A DNA stretch of 5,680 nt from Acidobacteriota bacterium (GCA_021827245.1 JAKAWN010000435.1:1-5680), one strand, 5' to 3'; shown: positions 1 to 4,958, counted from the first letter of the stretch. A program made the numbers and translations. The notes: generated by a model not told the origin, from the letters alone.

Positions 1-57
1 TCTCCCGGTGCCTTTCCCCTTCAAGAGATTTCGCGAATCAGATTTATGTGAGGTTTT

Positions 58-429
58 TCAATCCTCAGCCACCGGGTAACCTTCCTCAACCCAGTCCTGC
101 CATCCGCCCCTTATCGAGGTGACATCTCGATATCCCATCCTCACCAGACTTTCGGCGGCCAGTACGGAGCGGAGGCCCCGGCAGCTGTAAAGCAGCAGCG
201 TGGCGCCTTTGTCCGGAATGATCCCTTCGATATCGCGCTCAATGATCCCCTTGCCGATGCGAATGGAGCACGGGATACTGCCGGCCGCCAATTCGGACTC
301 TTCCCGCACGTCGATCAGATAGAATTTCCTTTCGCTGTTGAGCCAGTCCCAGACCTGGCCGACGTTACACTCGCGGACATGATTCCTGACTTCCTCGACG
401 AGTTGTAAAAACCCAGGCGAATACTTCAT
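58..429 (-). CDS. Single-domain rhodanese-like protein with displaced cysteine
   Basis: This 123-residue protein fits a stand-alone rhodanese domain, a family that moves sulfane sulfur through a cysteine persulfide; no signal peptide or membrane segment is visible, so it is probably cytoplasmic. Visible hallmarks are LIDVREESE (about residues 38-46), the AGSIP...ERDIEG segment (49-69), the active-site loop YSCRGLRS (81-88), then LAAESLVRMGY and the GGW..W..GYPV ending. Family members I recall read YC-x-G-G-x-RS in the loop. Aligned without gaps, the catalytic cysteine position is Ser82 and the cysteine is Cys83, so activity is uncertain; two further cysteines are Cys21 and Cys54. I chose the ATG at 429, with GGAGG five bases upstream (435-439). 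A TTG at 441 with AAGGAGG five bases upstream (447-453) would add four residues. The gene is alone on its strand, facing away from the 1197 gene. Family assignment is firm; substrate and activity are unknown. Confidence 0.9.
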   Translation of the reverse strand: MKYSPGFLQLVEEVRNHVRECNVGQVWDWLNSERKFYLIDVREESELAAGSIPCSIRIGKGIIERDIEGIIPDKGATLLLYSCRGLRSVLAAESLVRMGYRDVTSIRGGWQDWVEEGYPVAED

Positions 430-471
430 TTCGACCTCCAATCGAGCCTCCTTATGTGGAAATAAGCCATC

Positions 472-494
472 CCCCTGCCCTCAATCAGCAGGGG
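472..494 (-). promoter_or_regulatory. GC-rich hairpin in the rhodanese leader
   Basis: CCCCTGC (472-478) and GCAGGGG (488-494) form a perfect 7-bp inverted repeat with a 9-base loop, about 20 bases upstream of the Shine-Dalgarno of the rhodanese gene. The right arm can instead pair at longer range: ATCAGCAGG (484-492) is complementary to CCTGCTGAT (550-558). No T-run follows on either strand, so it is not an intrinsic terminator. A regulatory role is inference only. Confidence 0.3.
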
Positions 495-1024
495 CGGCGA
501 CCGGCCCCATCGTGGGCAGATCAGTGCGAAGCGACGAAAGAATCGCTGTCCTGCTGATGGGGGAACCCCTTCAAGCTATGGCGTGGGGCAGCGGAGCCTT
601 CCTGGAACAGTTCGAAACAACGGGGTGGCTGAACATGCGCGTGCTGGCCGCTCTTGCTTTGTGTCAACTTCTTACCAACCTCTGAGCCGCTTTCGTGGGA
701 ATGGGGGGGTGAACTTCCGATTTGAGCTTCCGACGCGAAGGACGCTGCCCTGTCTGCCGGATTGGAGCAATTCAGCGTGTGGCGCAGGAAGGCTCAGATA
801 TCTTCTTGTCCATATGCGTGTAGGAGTGATACCTCTCCATGCCGACCACGAAACAGTACGCACAGACGAATCCCGACAGCAGTGACCCGGATCACTCCTG
901 CCTGTGAGAAATGGGATAATGCCCAAAGTGAAGTAAAAGAACTTGGCGCCGCGAGGCCGCCAATGAACTCCTATTGCCCTGGAAGTTATCCGCTACTCCG
1001 GAAACTGGGGATAAATCCCAAAGC

Positions 1025-1132
1025 TGGCTGCCGTAACCCAGGAACGGGTAATAAGGGGTTTTGACAGACGGTCCAGTGCGACACACCAGTGCTGGTACTT
1101 CCGTACCATTGCCTCGGTTTGCGAGCAAGGTT
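1025..1132. repeat. Three 10-bp direct-repeat copies, upstream set
   Basis: TGGCTGCCGT (1025-1034), GACAGACGGT (1063-1072) and GAGCAAGGTT (1123-1132) each recur exactly, in the same orientation, downstream of the receiver-like gene (1667-1676, 1601-1610 and 1584-1593). The order downstream is reversed. A 12-bp repeat, TTGTCCATATGC (806-817), also recurs at 1549-1560. Exact matches were read directly; their meaning is unknown. Confidence 0.5.
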
Positions 1133-1167
1133 AGGGTATGAGGCGCTCACCACTCTCGTCAGGTGGT
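1086..1167 (+). promoter_or_regulatory. Cluster of stem-loops ahead of the receiver-like gene
   Basis: Several perfect small inverted repeats lie 30-110 bases before the next start codon. They are CCAG/CTGG (1086-1095), TGGTAC-TTCC-GTACCA (1093-1108), GCCTC (1111-1115) with GAGGC (1140-1144), and ACCAC (1149-1153) with GTGGT (1163-1167). The density suggests a structured 5' leader RNA, but no known riboswitch class is recognised. A perfect TTGACA at 1061-1066 lies upstream, but I see no matching -10 box. Confidence 0.25.
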
Positions 1168-1196
1168 AGTAAAAAGGGAGGGATGACGATGAAGGG

Positions 1197-1568
1197 GTGA
1201 AGGAAACTGCGCGATGTGTCCTCACTACCGAAAAGGCGTCCGTAATACAGAATGCTTTGTCCGCACTCCTGGCAGGGGTGAGCCCGGAGGACGGCACCAC
1301 CCCCGGCACCCGTGAAAGGCTTGCGGCATTTGCGAAGCAGGGCTGTGACAAGTTAATCCTTGATCTGAGGATGGCAGAAAAATCATCGGGTCGCATCTCT
1401 CCGGGGGTGAGAAACCTCCGGGCAAGCCAGCTTGGTCCCGTTCTGGTCGTCACCGGCGACGCCACTTCCCCCGAGCTTATTCATCAAATCGAGGCACTTC
1501 GCCATGCGCATTCTTTCCCGAGACATTTAACCTCCGGCTTGCTTGCCTTTGTCCATATGCTCTTTTGA
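1197..1568 (+). CDS. Small stand-alone receiver-like protein
   Basis: The 123-residue product has the outline of a response-regulator receiver domain without an output domain. A first strand, RCVLTTE (residues 6-12), ends in Glu12 where receivers carry an acidic pair. LILDLRM (53-59) places Asp56 at the phospho-acceptor position. VLVVTGD (82-88) supplies the threonine usually found after the fourth strand, and FPRHLTS (107-113) sits where the conserved Lys-Pro would be, with Arg in place of Lys. The domain is therefore degenerate and may not be phosphorylated normally. No histidine kinase gene is nearby. The start is a GTG. The closest good purine stretch, GGGAGG, is about 15 bases away, and an ATG at 1189 out of frame gives only three codons, so the true start is uncertain. 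From memory it resembles short proteins of Acidobacteriota; that is not verifiable here. Confidence 0.6.
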   Translation: MKETARCVLTTEKASVIQNALSALLAGVSPEDGTTPGTRERLAAFAKQGCDKLILDLRMAEKSSGRISPGVRNLRASQLGPVLVVTGDATSPELIHQIEALRHAHSFPRHLTSGLLAFVHMLF

Positions 1569-1676
1569 GCATTCTCGTGGCGGGAGCAAGGTTCAGCCGC
1601 GACAGACGGTAAACCAGCTTGCCGAAGGCATTATTCCTTGACCACTGTTAGCGGCTTGTGACATATTGGCTGCCGT
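1549..1676. repeat. Short direct-repeat copies, downstream set
   Basis: This segment holds the second copies of four exact repeats: TTGTCCATATGC (1549-1560, inside the last codons of the receiver-like gene), GAGCAAGGTT (1584-1593), GACAGACGGT (1601-1610) and TGGCTGCCGT (1667-1676). The three 10-mers appear in the opposite order to the upstream set, so this is not a simple duplication of one block. Confidence 0.5.
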
Positions 1677-1680
1677 TGGG

Positions 1681-1746
1681 GAGGGAGCAGGGAACTTTGC
1701 TCCTATACACTCCCGTGAGTACACCGACAATCGTTCCCTGCCCCTC
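1681..1746. repeat. 14-bp bulged inverted repeat with alternative fold
   Basis: GAGGGAGCAGGGAAC (1681-1695) pairs with GTTCCCTGCCCCTC (1733-1746). Nine bases pair without interruption, one A bulges, and five more pair. The left arm can alternatively form a local hairpin, GGAGCA (1684-1689) with TGCTCC (1698-1703), which would exclude the long stem. A small ACTC/GAGT hairpin (1709-1720) sits in the loop. No T-run follows on either strand, so a plain terminator is unlikely. Confidence 0.55.
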
Positions 1747-1844
1747 TACGCTATCTAAGACTCCATTCGCCTCATCCCCAAAGTGGCTGCTTGGCGGTGA
1801 TCCGATGACCGGGTAGGATTAAAGTATTCCGCAAAATGACCACG

Positions 1845-1866
1845 CAGTTGACGCAACTGGCCAGTT
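1845..1866. repeat. Nested palindromes with AACTG half-sites
   Basis: CAGTTG-ACG-CAACTG (1845-1859) overlaps the perfect 12-bp palindrome AACTGGCCAGTT (1855-1866). This gives three alternating half-sites in 22 bases. It has the look of an operator, but no adjacent gene start makes this obvious. Confidence 0.35.
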
Positions 1867-2103
1867 TCCGGCAATTCTGTGACGCTATCGAAACGCAGTG
1901 GCCGCCTTTTCTTCAAAAGCGCACCGAATGGCTCCGGCAGGAAGCACGCTATAGCGTCCCACGGTAATGCTCATCGGGTAATCCTACTTCCTGGGCCGCG
2001 CAAGCGCAACTGCCATGTAGGAGCTCTGAAACTTACATGTGCGGCGAATCTGTCCGCCTGCGCAGCCGGGTCCGCTTGCGGGTCTCAAAACAGGTCGTTG
2101 CAA

Positions 2104-2147
2104 GCGTTCAATACTCCGCGTAACTCGCTAAGCACGTGCTTGAACGC
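2104..2147 (-). repeat. Inverted repeat spanning the nucleotidyltransferase stop codon
   Basis: GCGTTCAA (2104-2111) pairs with TTGAACGC (2140-2147), enclosing the end of the reading frame. A perfect 12-bp palindrome, AAGCACGTGCTT (2130-2141), overlaps the right arm. On the minus strand only a TTTT follows, several bases further on, so it could be a weak 3' end structure but not a confident terminator. Confidence 0.3.
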
Positions 2148-2631
2148 CCGCAGCGGGAACATGTCTTGCACGTACACGGTCAATCTCCTTCTCGTGTTTG
2201 TGGTAATATTCGACGACCTGAGGGATGCTGACGAATAGCTGATGTCCTTGGATATTGATGCGAATGGTGGATATGTCTGGCCACTCAAATTCGAAGTCGT
2301 TCCAAAAGCTAGTTATAAGACGGTCCCTCTTTCGGGACACCAGAATGATTTCTGTCATGACTCCCCTGCACATAAAAGCTCGCTTATGAGGGAAATGCTT
2401 GGCGTGAATCTCCTCTAAATCTCGCTGGCTATAAATGAAGGCGTCCAGCTTTCCAAATTCATCTCCAAGGTAGAGTAAATCAATATCCGTATGCGGCCGC
2501 GCAGCAATCAAGCCAGTAAATTCACTGGCCCATCCACCGAAAACGATGCAGTTGATACCTGCCTCCTGGAGGCGACTAACCATACCACAAAGAAACTCGA
2601 GGGTATTCCCTGATCCACGATCAACGCTCAT
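2128..2631 (-). CDS. Nucleotidyltransferase-fold protein coupled to fic
   Basis: The 167-residue product carries the signature of the DNA polymerase beta-like nucleotidyltransferase fold. FGGWASE (residues 31-37) supplies the glycine motif and PHTDIDLLYL (46-55) gives metal-binding Asp49 and Asp51. VMTEIIL (91-97) offers Glu94 as a third acidic residue. The segment AKHFPHKRAF-x4-GVMTEIILV recalls small proteins related to aminoglycoside adenylyltransferases (a match from memory). Such folds transfer AMP or other nucleotides to small molecules, RNA or protein, and in MNT-HEPN modules the enzyme modifies the toxin. Its ATG overlaps the fic stop as ATGA (2631-2628), so translation is probably coupled and transcription shared. 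The last ten residues (VPAAGVQARA) look unlike a folded ending. A 30-codon GTG frame (2177-2085) with AAGGAG seven bases ahead overlaps it out of frame, so the C-terminus may have been altered. Fold is well supported; substrate unknown. Confidence 0.8.
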   Translation of the reverse strand: MSVDRGSGNTLEFLCGMVSRLQEAGINCIVFGGWASEFTGLIAARPHTDIDLLYLGDEFGKLDAFIYSQRDLEEIHAKHFPHKRAFMCRGVMTEIILVSRKRDRLITSFWNDFEFEWPDISTIRINIQGHQLFVSIPQVVEYYHKHEKEIDRVRARHVPAAGVQARA

Positions 2632-3626
2632 ACCTCTATCTCTTTTGCCCTTGCGCTAGAAATGAGTGTCAAAATGAGCCGGACCATTTTGTCCTTGTCC
2701 TTCGGATTGCTTTCGGCCACAAGGAGCGTGAGCGCCGTGAGCGCGGGCGGCGTGAGGCGCTTGATGTCCAGGATATTGGCCTGGCGCAGGAACCAGACGA
2801 ACGCATAGGCACCGCTCCGCTTGTTGCCGTCCACGAAGGGATGGTTCTTGACCATGAAATACAGTAGGTGGGCGGCCTTCTCCTCGGCGGTTTCGTAGAG
2901 CTCTTTGCCGCCGAAGGACTGCATAACATTTCCGATAATGCCGTCGATACTCGCCGGATGCCGCTCCCTCCCGAAGTGTTCCGACGCCTCCCCTTTCTCG
3001 GTGAGTGCGGTTTTGAATTCCGCGAGGCTCTTTTCGAGTTTTGTGGCGGTGAGAACCACATGCTTCCTGGTCGCGCCCTTGGTCGCAAGCTTCCCTGCAT
3101 CATAGGCATCGAGAGAGAGCCACGTGTCTGCAAACGCATTCACGAGCTCCAGGACGCTCTGCGTGTCGATCGCCGCTCCCGGTGGCAGGAGGCGCTTCAT
3201 CTCGTCCACGGTCTTCAGGAACTGCGCGTAATTTCGCGCCACGCGCTTCCGGTTGATCGCGTATCCTTCGACGACGTACTGCCGCAACGTCTTGGTGGCC
3301 CATTTGCGGAACACGATCGCTTTCCGCGAATTCGCTCGATAGCCCACCGCAAGGATAAGATCCAGGTTATAGAACTGGATCTGATACGTTTTGCCGTCAG
3401 GGGCAGTATGTGCAAAATTTGCACATACTGAATCAGCATCGAGTTCCTTGTCCTTCAGGATGTTGCGAATATGCTTCGTCGCCACGGAACGTTCGATGTC
3501 AAATAAATCCGCTATCTGGGCTTGGCTTGCCCAGATAGTCTCCTTCCGCACATCCCGGCGCAGCTCAAGCGCACCCGATTTCGCCTGGTAAACGACGACC
3601 TGATCGTCCGGTTTCTTTTCCTTCAT
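2628..3626 (-). CDS. RhuM/Fic/Doc-family protein
   Basis: The 332-residue product joins two regions. The N-terminal part (about 20-130) has the RhuM pattern: a helix-turn-helix-like IWASQAQIADLF...TKHIRNILKDKELD (31-63), then SVCANFAHTAPDGKTYQIQFYNLDLILAVGYRANS and FRKWATKTLRQYVVEGYAIN. The C-terminal part (about 225-325) is a Fic/Doc domain with the active motif HPFVDGNKRSGA (262-273): His262 as base, Asp266 for metal, Asn268 and Arg270 for phosphate. Fic proteins usually transfer AMP to a protein hydroxyl, while Doc phosphorylates EF-Tu. The GNKR spelling without the second arginine of the classic motif is closer to Doc. No clear inhibitory (S/T)xxxE(G/N) helix is seen. There is no Shine-Dalgarno before the ATG, which fits the near-leaderless promoter 10-38 bases upstream. 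It overlaps the downstream nucleotidyltransferase by four bases. Target unknown; family assignment is strong. Confidence 0.93.
   Translation of the reverse strand: MKEKKPDDQVVVYQAKSGALELRRDVRKETIWASQAQIADLFDIERSVATKHIRNILKDKELDADSVCANFAHTAPDGKTYQIQFYNLDLILAVGYRANSRKAIVFRKWATKTLRQYVVEGYAINRKRVARNYAQFLKTVDEMKRLLPPGAAIDTQSVLELVNAFADTWLSLDAYDAGKLATKGATRKHVVLTATKLEKSLAEFKTALTEKGEASEHFGRERHPASIDGIIGNVMQSFGGKELYETAEEKAAHLLYFMVKNHPFVDGNKRSGAYAFVWFLRQANILDIKRLTPPALTALTLLVAESNPKDKDKMVRLILTLISSARAKEIEV
3404..3430. repeat. 27-bp perfect palindrome inside the fic gene
   Basis: Arms CAGTATGTGCAAA (3404-3416) and TTTGCACATACTG (3418-3430) are exact reverse complements around one central base. It covers codons 66-75 (SVCANFAHTA). 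That peptide is among the most conserved parts of RhuM-like proteins as I remember them, so the palindrome may be conserved with it. It could be an operator, a recombination or insertion site, or an mRNA hairpin about 200 bases into the frame. Confidence 0.85.
3512..3538. repeat. Second 27-bp inverted repeat inside the fic gene
   Basis: CTATCTGGGC (3512-3521) and GCCCAGATAG (3529-3538) are perfect 10-bp arms around a 7-base loop, covering codons 30-39 (TIWASQAQIA). Total span and codon phase equal those of the palindrome at 3404-3430, and the two are 81 bases apart. In the mRNA it would be a strong hairpin about 88 bases after the start codon. Confidence 0.75.
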
Positions 3627-3635
3627 GTTGCTTGA

Positions 3636-3664
3636 ATTCTACGGCTTTTGGGGCAAATGCTCAA
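3636..3664 (-). promoter_or_regulatory. Candidate sigma70-type promoter for fic-nucleotidyltransferase
   Basis: On the minus strand TTGAGC (3664-3659) and TAGAAT (3641-3636) are separated by exactly 17 bases, matching four and five of six consensus positions. Transcription would begin only a few bases before the ATG at 3626, giving a nearly leaderless mRNA, which agrees with the missing Shine-Dalgarno. It lies in the 66-base gap after the repair gene, so the pair could be expressed independently. Confidence 0.4.
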
Positions 3665-3692
3665 TGAAGCTTGGCAGGGCATATGAAACAGA

Positions 3693-4400
3693 CTATTTTC
3701 TTCCCGTAAGTAACTTCCGTTCCGTTTCCCGAATGGCGACTTTCAGCAAACTTTCTCTGTTCTCCTTAAGGTAGGCCGCAAGTTCGCGTTTGTGGTGCTG
3801 AACAAGGCTTCGCAGCAACCACGATATCGCCTTGGTGATCAGAGCGTTCTTCTCCTCTTTCAGGCGATGGACGTTCCTGAATGCCAGTTGGGCAAGGCGC
3901 GAGTCGGCGGAATGCGCGACAGGCCCGGTCAGGAGGACGAGCGACGCCCTTCGTTCATGGATGTGCTCGCTCCGTGAAAATACTTGGAGTATTTTCCGCC
4001 ACGCGGCCCAATCCGCAAGCATCTCGTCGGCGGTGAAGTTCGACTGGCAAAGCGCATCGACCTCCGCCCATCCCATAAGATGATCCAGCCATCCATCCAG
4101 CCGCTCAGGAGCAAGGAGCTGCCGGTACGCGCGGGAATGTTTAATAAATATCGACGCGATCAGCTTTTCGTCATGCGACGGCGCGGCAAACAGGGCATCC
4201 AGCAGGTCAGGAAATTCACCAAATGGCATGTCCTTGTGCTTCCTGAGGAACGCCCTTGTGATTTCTTTCCGGAGGGGAGCCGAAAGGTGGTACGAGAAAT
4301 GTTCATTGCCCGAGTATGAACCATTCCCGGAATGCGACGTGCCGTGTCCGGCATGTTTCTTAAGTTCGGAGAGTATTTCTCTATGGAATGCGTCCGGCAT
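3693..4400 (-). CDS. AlkD-like DNA alkylation repair protein
   Basis: The 235-residue product matches the HEAT-repeat-like DNA glycosylase family of AlkC/AlkD, which removes alkylated bases such as N3- or N7-alkylpurines from DNA. Visible landmarks are SYS-x6-SYHLSAPLRKEITRAFLRKH (28-55) and SHDEKLIASIFIKHSR (75-90). WLDHLMGWAEVDALCQ (104-119) places Asp115 where AlkD has its catalytic aspartate, with Trp111 just before it. HERRASLVLLTGPV (148-161) and ITKAISWLLRSLVQHH (188-203) complete the pattern of helical repeats. Length is normal for the family. The ATG at 4400 starts MPDAFHREILSELKK, like homologues I remember, but has no clear Shine-Dalgarno. An in-frame GTG at 4439 would add 13 residues, with GGAGG about 16 bases ahead of it. 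The gene lies between a small hypothetical gene and fic on the same strand; no functional link to the Fic pair is evident. Confidence 0.85.
   Translation of the reverse strand: MPDAFHREILSELKKHAGHGTSHSGNGSYSGNEHFSYHLSAPLRKEITRAFLRKHKDMPFGEFPDLLDALFAAPSHDEKLIASIFIKHSRAYRQLLAPERLDGWLDHLMGWAEVDALCQSNFTADEMLADWAAWRKILQVFSRSEHIHERRASLVLLTGPVAHSADSRLAQLAFRNVHRLKEEKNALITKAISWLLRSLVQHHKRELAAYLKENRESLLKVAIRETERKLLTGRK
3976..3996. repeat. 8-bp inverted repeat inside the repair gene
   Basis: GAAAATAC (3976-3983) and GTATTTTC (3989-3996) are perfect complements around TTGGA. At 8 bp within a gene of this length it could well be chance. Confidence 0.4.
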
Positions 4401-4558
4401 GAGATTTTCTGGGCGAAAAAGAATTGCACTTACTACCACAGTTGCACGTTTTTACCCTCCGAGAAAGAAGTAGGTACTTGCCGCAACAAAGGAATCCTCC
4501 CCCGGAGCTTTTTTGGCGGGGCTCCCGCTCGCCCGCGGGCCGGTTAACACAAGCGCCT

Positions 4559-4882
4559 CTACTTCATCATCCGGTCGTAATCATCGAGCGACGGTTTTCT
4601 TGCCGAGCGTCCAACGGTTCGCGCCGGCCCGTTGTTTCCCGGCTCCTCCTCCCAGTCATCCGCCATTGTCGCCTCTAGCAACAGCCGCGTAAATTGATGG
4701 TGTGCCTCCTCGCTTACCTCGCTTCCGTTTATATAGTCTTCGGCTTTTGAGAGCTGTTCTTCGGTAAAAGGAGCGGTTTTCCTTTCCAGTAACGCTTTTC
4801 TCTTCTCGGGACCGAGGAGTAAATCCCGAACTTTGGTCTTGTCTTCTTCGCGTGCGGATGACGGAAACTTCTCGTATTTCAT
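4559..4882 (-). CDS. Small charged hypothetical protein
   Basis: I do not recognise this 107-residue product. It is highly hydrophilic, has no cysteine, signal peptide or membrane segment, and is predicted helical in its middle (EEDKTKVRDLLLGPEKRKALLERK, then FTEEQLSKAEDYINGSEVSEEAHHQFTRLLLEATM). An acidic patch (DDWEEE, 75-80) precedes a flexible basic tail ending LDDYDRMMK. The frame is open further upstream to 5071, but that extension is rich in Arg, Gly and Pro and looks like shadow translation. The ATG at 4882 has only an adjacent GGAAAGG, so the start is uncertain. A possible promoter lies at 4959-4987. It is 158 bases upstream of the repair gene on the same strand. The modest length and plausible amino-acid composition favour a real gene, but without homology the call is moderate. 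Confidence 0.45.
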   Translation of the reverse strand: MKYEKFPSSAREEDKTKVRDLLLGPEKRKALLERKTAPFTEEQLSKAEDYINGSEVSEEAHHQFTRLLLEATMADDWEEEPGNNGPARTVGRSARKPSLDDYDRMMK

Positions 4883-4958
4883 CCTTTCCGTATTGGTAGG
4901 TTTCGGTTTTCGGTCGTCTCGACCTTTGGCGTGCCTTGGTATCGGTTGATTTGTTTTA

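Larger units (their letters stand above)
454..1196. other. Non-coding stretch upstream of the receiver-like gene
   Basis: I see no convincing gene here. Open frames exist on both strands, but none has family motifs together with a ribosome binding site. Two weak traces are worth recording. A 16-codon frame at 635-685 (plus) reads MRVLAALALCQLLTNL, like the start of a signal peptide. A 36-codon stretch at 713-820 (plus), closed by TAG at 821, contains CPVCRIGAIQRV, which resembles half of a zinc ribbon but lacks the second cysteine pair. They could be remnants of a decayed gene, but this is weak. The left third holds competing GC-rich hairpins, and the right third (1025-1170) is dense in short stem-loops. 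No tRNA fold is found; the GTTCGAAAC at 611-619 lacks a pairing T-stem. Confidence 0.6.
1569..2127. other. Non-coding stretch between convergent genes
   Basis: No gene is supported. The longest frame (1879-2238, plus) has no recognisable motif, runs antisense into the nucleotidyltransferase gene and reads like low-complexity translation. The stretch holds a bulged inverted repeat at 1681-1746, nested palindromes at 1845-1866 and a CATGTA/TACATG pair (2014-2019, 2034-2039). GCAAGCG occurs at 2000-2006 and 2100-2106, with its complement CGCTTGC at 2073-2079. No intron core, transposase fragment or T-rich terminator is recognisable. Confidence 0.6.

Noticed and set aside
605..625. GTTCGAAAC resembling a tRNA T-loop
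   Set aside because: The flanking bases do not form a T-stem and no acceptor or anticodon arm is found.
635..685. 16-codon hydrophobic frame resembling a signal peptide start
   Set aside because: Too short, weak ribosome site and no continuation in any frame; kept only as a note.
713..823. Stretch with CPVCRIGAIQRV resembling half a zinc ribbon
   Set aside because: No start codon with a ribosome site, no second cysteine pair, closed by a stop; could be chance.
1061..1089. Perfect TTGACA as a promoter for the receiver-like gene
   Set aside because: No acceptable -10 box at 16-18 bases spacing.
986..1465. 159-codon minus-strand frame
   Set aside because: It lies antisense to the receiver-like gene, is rich in Ser, Pro and Arg, and shows no motif; best explained as a shadow.
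1980..2080. Possible group II intron or transposon end suggested by repeated stem motifs
   Set aside because: No domain V, no maturase or transposase fragment and no target duplication could be found.
1879..2238. 119-codon plus-strand frame
   Set aside because: No family motif, no ribosome site, and it runs into the antisense of the nucleotidyltransferase gene.
2868..3431. 187-codon plus-strand frame antisense to fic
   Set aside because: The opposite strand encodes a clear RhuM-Fic protein with catalytic motif; this frame is its shadow.
4504..4540. GGAGC/GCTCC hairpin and GCCCGCGGGC palindrome as a terminator between the hypothetical and repair genes
   Set aside because: Stem of only five pairs, with the T/A-run inside the loop rather than after it; not a convincing terminator.
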